This document shows positions 1 through 9,617 of a stretch of 64,000 nt of DNA, piece after piece. The stretch is taken from contig CP136068.1 of assembly GCA_032622095.1 (NCBI GenBank), positions 6,923,314-6,987,313 on the forward strand, given 5' to 3'. This DNA is from Siphonodentalium dalli (taxonomy: Eukaryota; Mollusca; Scaphopoda; Gadilida; Siphonodentaliidae). The notes below the pieces were generated by a model that saw only the letters and a program-made list of their open reading frames with translations, ran no database searches and was not told the DNA's origin. The position numbers and the translations under genes are program-made. How positions within the stretch are numbered: the stretch's first letter is position 1; every line of letters begins with the position of its first letter.

Positions 1-100
1 GTTCGAAGATGCATATTGTGCAGACAACAATCGCGTGTTCATGTGTCAGACGTTAGTCTAACAATCAATGAATGCCATGACTGGTACCAGCATGATTCTG

Positions 101-109
101 AGTTGCACC
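101..109. repeat. Left 9-bp target-site duplication of the large DNA transposon
   Basis: AGTTGCACC lies directly against the left terminal inverted repeat. The same 9 bases lie directly outside the right terminal repeat at 9097-9105. The exact abutment on both sides makes this a target-site duplication rather than chance. Confidence 0.92.
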
Positions 110-182
110 TAGTCCAAGTCTTCTTGTACTAAAACCAGCTAAGATATTGGGATGGCGATTTGCTGTTTTTAGTCCAAGCCCG
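110..182 (+). repeat. Left 73-bp terminal inverted repeat
   Basis: It matches the reverse complement of 9024-9096 at every base I compared. The motif AGTCCAAG occurs at both the outer edge (111-118) and the inner edge (171-178), a plausible pair of transposase-binding sites. Confidence 0.93.
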
Positions 183-485
183 CTTGCATACCATTCCTAT
201 CACACGAGTTACGCCCACGATCTGTGGCGGGAATTTGTGGTGTATTTTACTCGATTTACCTAGCAAATCAATACATGATGCTATATACATCGGAAAGGCT
301 TAATTCTTATGGTCATAATGGTGTATAATAATCTAACTTTAATGTTAAATTACACATAGAATATTCCGGTTGATTGCCACAAACATCGATTTGTTTCTCT
401 GTTTGTTTACGTTTTAACCGAAAGCCGAAGTGGTCCGAATAAGTTCGGCATAATCCGCTGTTTGTTCTGGGAATTCTACTTTCCG

Positions 486-498
486 TTTATATATATAG
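486..498 (+). promoter_or_regulatory. Possible TATA box of the transposon gene
   Basis: TTTATATATATAG followed by a GC-rich run lies inside the transposon about 700 bp upstream of the first plausible ATG at 1201. Position and composition suit a core promoter, but simple AT-rich DNA could give the same pattern. Confidence 0.25.
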
Positions 499-1200
499 CG
501 CGGGTTTTCCGAAAAAAAATGGCGAAAACCGATCGCCCGAAAGTCCAGTTTTCTATGTGCTTTCAGAACAATTCCCGCACTAAAAACTTAATGACATAAT
601 GGAGGATCAGAACGGTAGTTTTGTTGACAATTTTCGCAAGCAACTTGTCAAAATTGGAGCAAATTAGAACTCTTGTGTCTGACTTGCCATGCGTGTGATG
701 TGCATTTTGACATCTGTGTTGATAAAATAATAGTACATCAGCTGAATCAATTTATCGGTACCATATTAGGTGGCAAATTGTGAGTGATTAATTTGTGCAC
801 ATTGAGTGACAATAACATCATATATCAATGATAGCAATTTCAATTCGGTAGCTTTTCATCCTAAAAGAGCGACTTTTGTGAGAAAAAATATAGCCATTCC
901 GTAGGTAAAATGTCAAGGTCGTACATTGTTATAGATTAGATTAGATTTTCCAGCCGCTGTTTATCATAAATTATGATAAATATATCAATATCTTCTCCTA
1001 TGTGTGTGGATTCTTGTGACAAACATAATGATTCAACATTATAGTACATAAATAGAGACATTCTGTACCTGATACTTTGAAAACACATACAATATGAGCA
1101 GATAAAATATTGCGCAGAATTCGCATTCAAAGACATCACGCGCTTCGTTTTCTCCAAAATTTACGGAAAGCCGTAACGTCATTAATCCGTATTGGCAACG

Positions 1201-2235
1201 ATGGATAGTGATACCGATGTATCCGACCCATGGGAACCAGACGAAGGGGTTTATACGCGTGTATCAAGTGAAACAGCTGAAAAAATAAGGAAGATCGATG
1301 GTGGGTGCATGATCCATTTCCCTGGAACAGATTTAAATTCACCTCTGACAAAGCCTAAAGACATTGGGTCATGGCAGTCACTTCTAGATGCAGCTGAAAT
1401 AAGGGGTTACCAGCCAGTCCGGGACATAAATAAAGTGTGTCAAAACGATGGTGTCCCTAAAGTTAATTACCATAGACAATGCAGATCCAGGTTTACACTC
1501 AAACGAACTATCGACCAGCTTAAAAGAGTGCGTGAAAATGAGCATGAACATTTTGAAATGGACTCGGTATCCAAGCGGAATATGCCAAATCGGATAATAT
1601 GAACAAATGCTAGAGTGTACAATATGGAGTGCATTTTCAGTGGTATAATCTGCAAAGGAGTGAAATACCTGAACAATTCAAGAACCAGGGAAGGATTGGT
1701 TAAGTGTGTCGATTTGAGAGCGGATCGAACACTGAGAGAAGCAGCAATAACACAAATGGACGACAAAATTATGCCTATAGTAGCACGCGATCTAGTGGCA
1801 GCCGAAGCGTGGTACAACCGAGGCTGTTATAGGAAGTACACCAAAGGTGTTGGGACATCTTCGACCGGAGAGACACCACAGGAACCGCATGGTTTCCTCG
1901 TTCGTGACGAGTTATTCGCATGTCCGCGAGTAGAAACAAAGGTTCGATTGTCAGACATTGTTGTCGACCATATGAATGCGGCTTCTATACTTAGGCGAAG
2001 TTTGGAGTGCGAATTTGGTGACGGTTTATATATATTTCCTGATGATAAAGGCAAACTTCTTGTAATGCCAGAGACGATCACAGTTTTTCAGTTAGCAAAG
2101 GAAAATCAGCTTTTAAGAGATCAAATAAAATCTTTGCGAGACGAACCAACGGAGAATTCACTGTTAGAAAATGCTGCTAATGTTCTCATTTTTCACCACC
2201 CTGCTCACTGGACAACCAGACTTCAAATCTCCTAG
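1201..2235 (+). pseudogene. Transposon protein, N-terminal part (cysteine/histidine-rich)
   Basis: Reading frame 1 gives an acidic start (MDSDTDVSDPWEPDEG), then a segment with CQNDGVPKVNYHRQCRSRF, then after an in-frame TGA (1600-1602) and TAG (1611-1613) a second segment with NSRTREGLVKCVDLRAD and AEAWYNRGCYRKYTK. The paired Cys/His clusters (YHRQC, WYNRGCY) look like small zinc-binding modules; I recognise the same order in transposon proteins of cnidarians and molluscs. The frame closes at 2235 by a frameshift and the product continues in frame 2 from about 2171. ATG 1201 is preferred as start over the upstream TTG at 1192. The segment is broken and cannot be expressed whole. Confidence 0.7.
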
Positions 2236-3931
2236 TATTTCCCAAAGGGTGAAATTGCTTACTAATTCTTTTTCCCAAGATTGTATTTACAGTGTCAGCA
2301 ATGGGAGGCAAAAAACACTTAAGCATGTTATTCTACCGATCGCAGTAAAATCACTTACGGGAAATACAGAACTGATTAGAGCATTAAACAGACTCGGTCA
2401 TGGTATATCATACGATCAAATTGAGGAAAATGACACTTCCTTGTGTTTAAAGAAGCTTCAGAGTTCCGCGGGTGGAAACATCATCTTGCCAGACACGGTT
2501 GTTCCGAATATACCAACTACACTGGCATGGGACAATATTGATATATTGGAAAAAACTCTCACAGGAGGGGGACCAGCCACCGGGTAAATGGAATTGTTAT
2601 TCAGCCACGCGCATTCGGACCTGAGCCTGAGAAAAAGTCTACTAATTCTTTAAAAGATAAAAGACGAACTATTGATCCACAATCAATGGATCTGCCCGTA
2701 TACAATGATGGGAAAAGAGTCGGGCCGGGTAAACTAACAACTGTTGAGAAAGATGGCAGAATATATTCAATTCGTGCATTTAGAAAGACGATGCTATGGG
2801 TTATATCACGTACTATTCACCAGCGAATGCATAATCGGATGGACAGGATTCAATATTAAGATGCGCGATGGTGTCAGTGTTGTGCAAGATAAAATTGGTT
2901 ATCTCCCTACCATCAGTTCTCCAGCCACAGATATGGCGACATGCTCAGAAATACTCAAAAGGACACTTTCAATTCAGAAGAAGCTTGAACTGAACTGAAA
3001 AGTGCTCGACCAGGCATTATATGCAAACATAGCAGAGGTGAAGTGGAAGAGAAAGGATGTTTTTTCGGGAATCGTTTTGAGATTGGGCACATTTCACACG
3101 ATTTGCAACTTTTTAAACATACCTGGAAAACGATTCCAGGATGCAGGTCTTCGAGATATATGTATTGAATCTGGCATCGTCGCAGAAGGATCCCTGACAT
3201 CTGTGATTAGTGGCAAACATTATAATCGTGCCGTTCGTACACACAAATACGTGTTTGAGGCATTGATGCGGATTGCTTGGGAGAAGTTTCTTGAATGGAT
3301 TGCAGAAACACACCCTTCAGAGGGAACACGGATTGAATGCATTCTGAACACTCTAGAGCAAATGAACACTGACACAGACAGCGCTAGTTTTCAAAGTGTA
3401 CTAGATAGTGAGCTTGTGAAAAGGACATTGGATATGCTTGGACAGTTTCTGGCTTATCTCAGACAGTCAAATGGCGTGATGTCAAGATTATGGATGTCGT
3501 ATCTGGACATCGTCGGGGACATAATGCTAGCATTGATACGGGCTACTCGAGAGGGTGACTGGGATCTTCATATGGCAGCTGTTAGACGAATGATTCCGTG
3601 GTGCTTTGCCTATGGCAATGTCAATTATGCACGTTACTTACCAGTGTATTATGCTGAAATGACTATGTTAGTTGATACTCATCCAGACGTTTATGATAAC
3701 TTTCAAAAGGGAGGCTTTTCTGTACAAATTGGACCCGACAGCTCATTCGGGAGGATACCGGCTGACCAAACCATCGAGGAAATGACAAATAAGGATACCA
3801 AATCAACACCAGGAGTGCGCCGGTTCAGCTTAAAGGAGTGTGCAGTTGCACGCTATTACTTGACGTCTGAGTACAGATATTTCGTGAGATGCTCGGAATT
3901 AAAAAACATGGTTATACCCACTCAGAACTGA
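2171..3931 (+). pseudogene. Transposon protein, central transposase-like core
   Basis: Coding passes through frame 2 (2171-2568), frame 1 (about 2570-2830) and frame 2 again (about 2834-3931). One break lies in a run of five G near 2570, where one extra G would restore the frame. A TGA sits at 2996-2998. Recognisable blocks are SLTGNTELIRALNRLGHG, a WDNID motif (about 2528-2542), IIGWTGFNIKMRD, GYLPTISSPATDM, LDQALYANIAEVKWK, FQDAGLRDICIESG, EGDWDLHMAAVRRMIPWC, NYARYLPVYYAEM and FGRIPADQTIEE. I recognise this as the conserved middle of a widespread metazoan transposon protein. The Asp residues in WDNID and LDQAL could be part of an RNase H-like catalytic core; that is inference, and no third acidic residue was identified with confidence. 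Confidence 0.7.
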
Positions 3932-5731
3932 CCGATCCGAGAAAAAAGACGAACACCATACAAAATTGGACAAATCCGTTCGGTAGGCACCATGAATTGA
4001 CTAGTTTGTCGACTGCGCGGGAAGCTCCTAAAGTTGTTGCTGATGATTCCTATAGGGCACAGATCGTAGGTGAAAAACAGTTTGAACATTTCAAAAAAGA
4101 AGGATTAGAGGAAGGTGCCGATGAAGTATTCCGTGGACCAATTTCAAAGAATAAACTAAGACATTCACGGAAATGAAACAAAAGAAAAAGATATCATATG
4201 CTAAAGGAAAGGAGATTATTCTTAAGAGTGAACGTAATCTATTTACTCAAATGATTCTCGTGAGCAGAACAAGGAGTTAGATTTGAAAGTTGTATTATCT
4301 CACCCATTGGGTCCCATTCCGTGGGCTCTTGCTGTGCCAGACGGAACGCCAAGAAAAACGAATAAAGCTACACTTGCGAATGCTTTACAGAAGGGAATCG
4401 ATTTTGTTGAAGAAATCCCTCTGCCGTGCGATACCATTATCGACGGAATGGCATTGGTGCAGAAGATGAAGGGTGACCAGAAAACATTTGGTGAGATTGC
4501 GTCTGTTGTTTTTGCTTCAGCTCTGAGACAAGGCGGTCAGAGTGAAAGAATATACATTGTATTCGATGTATATAAAGATTTGAGCATAAAAACAGCTGAA
4601 CGCGACAAGAGGTGTTCAGTTCAAGGAGATATCGGGTAGTCACATTGTACGTCAGTGGCGCAAGTTTCTACAGGGAAGCAGAAATAAGACGGAACTGATC
4701 AAATTCTTCGTTCACGAGTGGAGCAACGATGCGTACATAAATGGCATTGGTGACCGATCTATATATGTAACTCTTCTCTCCCAGTGCTTCCTGGTCAGCT
4801 CTCGTGGAAAAAAGAGCTTGTTCCCGAACTAGAATGTTCTCACGAGGAAGCAGACACCAGGCTTTTGTTTCATGCTAAGCACGCTTCCCAGTCTGATGGT
4901 ATCAAATCGATTGTCATTTCCTCGGAAGACACTGACGTTTTAGTAATTTGCATATGCTTTTCCCAAGAATTTCGTATTCAATTGTTACAAAAGTGTGGCA
5001 CAGCCGGCAGAACTAGAAATATAGACATTCATGGCATAGCGGAGACATATGGTGAAGCAGTTTGCCAAGGACTGATAGGACTCCATGCATATAGTGGTTG
5101 TGACTCGGTCAGTGCATTTGCAGGGCGTGGAAAATTACCAGCATGGAAACTCATGAGTGAAGATTCTGAATTCGCGGCTACATTCGCCGATTTTGGTTCT
5201 GAGTGGATGCTTTCTGATGATCTTTTCGGGCGATTGGAATTATTCACATGCAGACTATATGGTTCAAAGACTTCCAGGAGAGATGTCAACAACCTTCGGT
5301 ATGACCTGTTCTGTTCAAAGCAAGGAAAGGTTGAGTCCCACCAGTTGCCTCCATGTTCAGACTGTCTACAAAAACACTGTAAACGAGCTAATTATCAGGC
5401 AGCTATCTGGAGGCGTTCTCTTGAGAGTAAACCAGATTTACCATCGCCATCAAACGGTCATGGATGGACTGTGGTTTCTGCTGACGACGGCGAAGTACTT
5501 ACATTTGACTGGATGGACGGGAATCCAGCCCCCGATGAAGTACTTGAGCTAATGTCATGTAGTTGTTCCAGAAAATGTGTCAAGGGGGACTGTTCGTGTA
5601 TTGACTGCGGCATGAGATGCACGGAGATGTGCCGACTGAACAGTTGCGACAACCAGTCACACCAGAGCGACACAGGGTCATCTAGTTCTGAGGACAGTGG
5701 TGACGATGACACTGACATCGACGACTTATAA
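3889..5731 (+). pseudogene. Transposon protein, C-terminal FEN1/XPG-like nuclease and CXC-like cluster
   Basis: The frame moves 1-3-2-3-2 across this part, so several indels are present, yet the nuclease motifs survive. The XPG-N half (4283-4639) has IIDGMAL (Asp54 of that ORF) and YIVFDVYKDLSIKTAERDKR (Asp95). The XPG-I half (4784-5731) has HEEADTR (Glu22, Asp24), SSEDTDVL (Asp49, Asp51) and GLHAYSGCDSVSAFAGRGK (Asp107). These match in order the FEN1/XPG metal ligands and the helix-hairpin-helix region that follows. The tail holds CSCSRKCVKGDCSCIDCG then C-x3-C-x3-C, resembling a CXC/tesmin cluster, and an acidic Ser/Asp-rich end. In Academ transposons such a nuclease sits in the transposon protein; a role in cutting DNA flaps during transposition is inferred. 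Confidence 0.75.
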
Positions 5732-5781
5732 AAGGCAATTACTATCGTACAATGAACGTGTATATGTGTTCATATTAAAAA

Positions 5782-6213
5782 TTAAAGGTACTCAATCCGA
5801 TCAGACACTCCTTAATTACTTCTTCTTTGGCTTCGGGTGGAGGGGGTGGGGGGTAGGGGGGTAATGATATTTTATTCGAGTCGAGGACCCCACCTATCAA
5901 AGCTCAGAGTTATCATATATCGCATTTTGAAGTTTGTTGTTTTCTCGAAATTTGTCCCAGAAACACGTTATCAAACTGACGGAGATGTGGATGAAGAAGG
6001 ATAACTCTGAAATCAAGTGGTTATTATCATTTGATTTTAAAGTTATCCAGCCGTGTTTATGGCCCACAAACAATTGAAATAACAAACTTCAAAAATAGGT
6101 ATCTGGTCACTATGGGCTTTGATGGGTGGGTTCCTCGACTCGAATAAATATGTTTACCCCGAAGCCAAAGAAATAGTAATTTATGAGCGTCTGATCGGAT
6201 GGAGTATCTTTAA
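5782..6213. mobile_element. Palindromic MITE with TTAA ends (copy 1)
   Basis: TTAA occurs at both ends (5782-5785, 6210-6213), just inside the inverted termini AGGTACTC...GAGTATCT. The arms are imperfect over more than 100 bp: ATCCGATCAGA, TCTTTGGCTTCGG and TTCGAGTCGAGGA recur inverted near 6190, 6150 and 6130. TTAA duplication is typical of piggyBac and Kolobok elements. No ORF is present. It lies inside the large transposon, 3' of its gene, and a second copy is at 40495-40975. Confidence 0.8.
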
Positions 6214-6415
6214 CGTTATGCTTATTATCGGAACATCTTCATAAAAGAAGTTATATGAATATAGTGATTATTCGTGAATATACAATATCACTATATGTAA
6301 ATCCCCTTGAATGGGGGTGTGGTAACTACAACTGAAATGGAAGTGCAAGTGATACCTACTCAGATCACAGTTGACAGGTCTCAGTGGACAAATATCAGTG
6401 ATGTACTATATACAG

Positions 6416-6470
6416 TTTGTTCCATTACAATTAAGGGGAGTAATACTCCCCTTATTTGTAATGGAACAAA
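6416..6470. repeat. Hairpin with 27-bp arms
   Basis: Left arm 6416-6442 and right arm 6444-6470 are reverse complements with one mismatch and a one-base loop. Both arms carry GTTCCATTACAA and AAGGGGAGTA. No flanking duplication is evident. Confidence 0.75.
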
Positions 6471-7370
6471 GTTGTTAACGTAAAAACATTTAACTATAAT
6501 GCATATGTGTGCATTTCTGTCTCATTCTCGTTTATGATATACTGATTGGAGACTATTTAACGACATCTATGGCGGCCACTTTAGAAGCCATCATGCATGT
6601 ATTCGCGGTTGGTTCTCAATAGTCAACTACCTGTATCTTAATTAAGCATTACTTGGTGTCGCAGTTAGACTCTTAATGAAAGTTACAAATATGCAATGCT
6701 TGGTGCAGTCGATTTGAATAAGCCATGCAACAGCAGATAGCTACCAATTATGTCGATATATACCTTGCTCGATCAGCGGCTTGTTCACACCCCCGTCATT
6801 TGAGACCACTACTGATGACGCTGGGTATGTATCTGACTAATTATCTACTACCATTTTATTGCTTGGTTTGTTCTCAATTCAAAATTGTAATTACTAGAGG
6901 TATCGTGACGAAATCACGAATTCATGACGGCAAGACTTAACCCTACCCCAAACGTCAACGCCCAAGCGACTGCCAAGAGAGTTGATAACTTTTGAGTCAC
7001 TATTCCCAATGAAAGCTACCGATACAGACTTGCTATCATATATTTCCTGGTAGAAAACACACCAATCATTCAAAAAAATGCATTGAGAATTTGCCACCAA
7101 GGTTGGTACCGGCGAGCTAATTTTTACCACGTGGCTGATGTACTATAATCGGAGAACCGAATCACACAGTTACGAAATATAGTTCTTCCGTTTTAGTGGG
7201 ACTTTTCAAACTTAAGGTTAAAAATTTATACAAATTTGATTTGATTTTTTGTGTGCTTAACAAGAGCAGTATATTGCCCTGTTCGCTTAGTATATATCTT
7301 AATTTCGCGGAAGTCCACCAAATATGGGTGAAATGTAGCACCATATAAGGCATATTATATCTAATGCTCG

Positions 7371-8563
7371 CAGGGATGTGGCTAGAGGGTCTCCGCTGGG
7401 GGGGGGGTGTCCACCTTGGGAATTTCCAACTGCACCCCCCCCCCCCCTTGAGTCGGAATCACACCAAAACAACTTTTTGCATAATTCCATTTGCACCCCC
7501 CCCCCTTCTGTTGGAATCGCACCAACACAACTTTTTGCATAATTCCATTTGCACCCCCCCCTTGTACCTCATGCTCAGGCCTAATTTCCTATTATTATAT
7601 TCATAAGCCATGCTTCTACTAGTATTTTCCCAGTATGAGAACATTAAGATATTTTAACCTGAAAATTGCCCCCCAAAAAAACAACTAGTGATCTAATTCC
7701 AGACAAATGCACACAGCTACCGACAACAGACCAGGGAACACCAGACCGACCATGGTTGTTTGGCCCGGTGTGAGAAAATTTTGAAAACTATATACAAGAA
7801 AATCGCAAATCCTAGCATCTAGACTGGCCTCAACTGAAGCTTTCCTAGTGTTGGAAATTTCAAACCTCATGCTCCCCCTCAGGTTGGAAAATTCTTCAAC
7901 TGATGACCATTTATGTCTACAAGTTTGACCAAATGTAGTAAAATATTGTTTTGCTAAACTAATTAGCAGTTGTGTATTGGCCATGTGGATGGGACAATGA
8001 CACGCCGGGCCGACCATGGTTCGGCCTGGTGTGCGAAAATTTTGAAATCTGAACAAGAAAATCGCAAAATCCTAACATCTAGACTAGCCTCAAGCCTTCC
8101 TACTGTTGGAAATTTCAAACCCTACACCCCCACTTAGGTTGGAAAATTTCCAACTGATGACAATTCCAATGATAATGTTGACCAATTGTATGACAATATT
8201 GTTTTCTTAAATTAACTAGAAGTTTTTGACTGGCCACGGGCGATGGACCAGGACACAAGCTTTCCAAGTGTTGGAAATTTCCAACCTGTCACCCCCCCCC
8301 TAAGGTTGGAAAATTTCCAACTGATGTCCATTTCTGTCAAAATTTTTGACCAAAATAGGAACATATGCAAATATTGGTCGAAAAACAATAAATTCCCCCC
8401 AATAAATTGTTTTATAATCAGACTACAAGAACATTTTCAACCTATTGTTGGTGTGAAATTTCGTTGTGGCAGGTATGAAATTTCCAACTATTGAAAATAT
8501 AGCTCTCTGCTGGGGGGGGGGGGGGGTGAGACACCCCCCCACCCCCCTCTAGCCACATCCCTG
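7371..8563. mobile_element. hAT-type non-autonomous transposon (CAGGG termini, 8-bp duplication)
   Basis: Termini CAGGGATGTGGCTAGAGGG (7371-7389) and its perfect reverse complement (8545-8563) are flanked by the 8-bp direct repeat AATGCTCG at 7363-7370 and 8564-8571. CAGGG-type ends with an 8-bp duplication are the hAT signature. The interior has long G and C runs beside each end and about three degenerate internal repeats (near 7740-7900, 8010-8160, 8240-8330), each with TTGGAAATTTC and its inverse. No transposase is seen; the antisense 123-residue ORF at 7685-8056 follows the repeats and is not credible. The element inserted into the large transposon. Confidence 0.88.
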
Positions 8564-9023
8564 AATGCTCGTAACTTGTGTTTACACTGTTTTAAACGTT
8601 GAGAGGGTTCTAATTCCCGTAATTTATTTAGTGTATTACATTTATATCTCCAATGTTTAATTAATATATTTATTATTTTATTTATTGACATACATAATTA
8701 CGATTACAATGGAGAATTCATCGTAATTTGCGCTGTTGTCCAAAATCTACGGAATATTTTCAACGGAAAATGCCGAACACAGTTCGCGAGGTCAACCGAG
8801 TTCGCATACTTTTAAAAAATTGTAAACATTGAGGTAAATGTCTCTTTTCGCATTAAATTACCGTTTTAAATTCACAACTGATGTGGGTTTCAGATAAAAT
8901 AGCATGTCTTCTGCGGAAAATATCCGTTTATTGTCGCAATTGTGATATTTTATTTTATATAATTGTGGTTTTATTTGAGCGGGTCACTAACGCTTAAGCT
9001 CTGTCATAAGAGAGCATATAGGA

Positions 9024-9096
9024 CGGGCTTGGACTAAAAACAGCAAATCGCCATCCCAATATCTTAGCTGGTTTTAGTACAAGAAGACTTGGACTA
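9024..9096 (-). repeat. Right 73-bp terminal inverted repeat
   Basis: It is the perfect reverse complement of 110-182, ending GGACTA at 9096. Confidence 0.93.
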
Positions 9097-9105
9097 AGTT
9101 GCACC
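9097..9105. repeat. Right 9-bp target-site duplication
   Basis: AGTTGCACC directly follows the right terminal repeat and matches 101-109. Confidence 0.92.
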
Positions 9106-9371
9106 CAGATATATGCACACTTTTCGTACTGAAGTTCTGTATTATTCACACTTTTATTTCTAAATTAAAACCTGCAACCAAGATAATGTTCGCCTTTAAA
9201 CGGTTATATCGTTATAATTGCAGTTGAGATGTCGACCGACGTGATATATGTTTATGGAACCAGTACAATGTACGCGTAGAGTGGTTCGGTCCTCCCATAA
9301 TTCGTGGGGGAAGTGGCCAACCCAATGGTAATACACAGGACTGTGTGTACGTGTGGAAGTACAGTCGCGTG

Positions 9372-9617
9372 CTCACGTTTCAAGATTTTTTTTAGGCCAA
9401 TGCATTCTCTTATATATGCGAGGCGACCTATGGTCGACTCGCATATATAAGAGAATGCATTGGCACAGGGAATAACTGTAACCATCACAATGTGGTCAAT
9501 GAGCCGGTTCCAATTATATCCATATTTGTATGATTTTATTGAGACAGACCCAAGATAATTTAGGCTGTTGCAGCGTTATTTGGCCGTTTTTGGCCGGTTT
9601 GTTGGGTAAAGGGTTAA
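9372..9617 (+). mobile_element. Partial copy of a foldback element carrying a 69-bp palindrome
   Basis: A palindrome with 27-bp arms (GCCAATGCATTCTCTT...) occupies 9396-9464. The sequence after it, up to GGGTAAAGGGTTAA at 9617, matches 35477-35628 closely. The left half of the full element at 35.2 kb is missing here. The sequence between 9106 and 9371 shows nothing recognisable. The antisense 78-residue ORF over this repeat is an artefact of the palindrome. Confidence 0.7.

Larger units (their letters stand above)
110..9096 (+). mobile_element. Complete 8,987-bp XPG-nuclease DNA transposon, coding part decayed
   Basis: The two ends are identical 73-bp inverted repeats (110-182 and 9024-9096, termini TAGTCC...GGACTA) flanked by a perfect 9-bp direct repeat. 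The interior holds remnants of one long protein (1201-5731) with a transposase-like core and a C-terminal FEN1/XPG-like nuclease, the domain known from Academ DNA transposons. Academ is, to my knowledge, described with 3-4-bp duplications, so a 9-bp one is unexpected and the superfamily is left open. About eight frameshifts or stops mean this copy cannot make its protein. Later insertions inside it are a TTAA MITE (5782-6213) and a hAT-type MITE (7371-8563). The stretch 6471-7362 and the right flank 8572-9023 show no other gene. Confidence 0.9.

Noticed and set aside
4784-5731. A host FEN1/XPG-type DNA repair gene
   Set aside because: It lies inside a transposon with terminal repeats, continues a transposon protein, and has the CXC-like tail typical of such elements rather than of cellular repair nucleases.
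1201-5731. Introns as the cause of the frame changes
   Set aside because: The homologous protein blocks continue across each break with only one or two bases out of place, leaving no room for introns.
7685-8056. A 123-residue antisense ORF as a gene
   Set aside because: It translates the internal repeats of the hAT-type MITE and is interrupted in the neighbouring repeat units.
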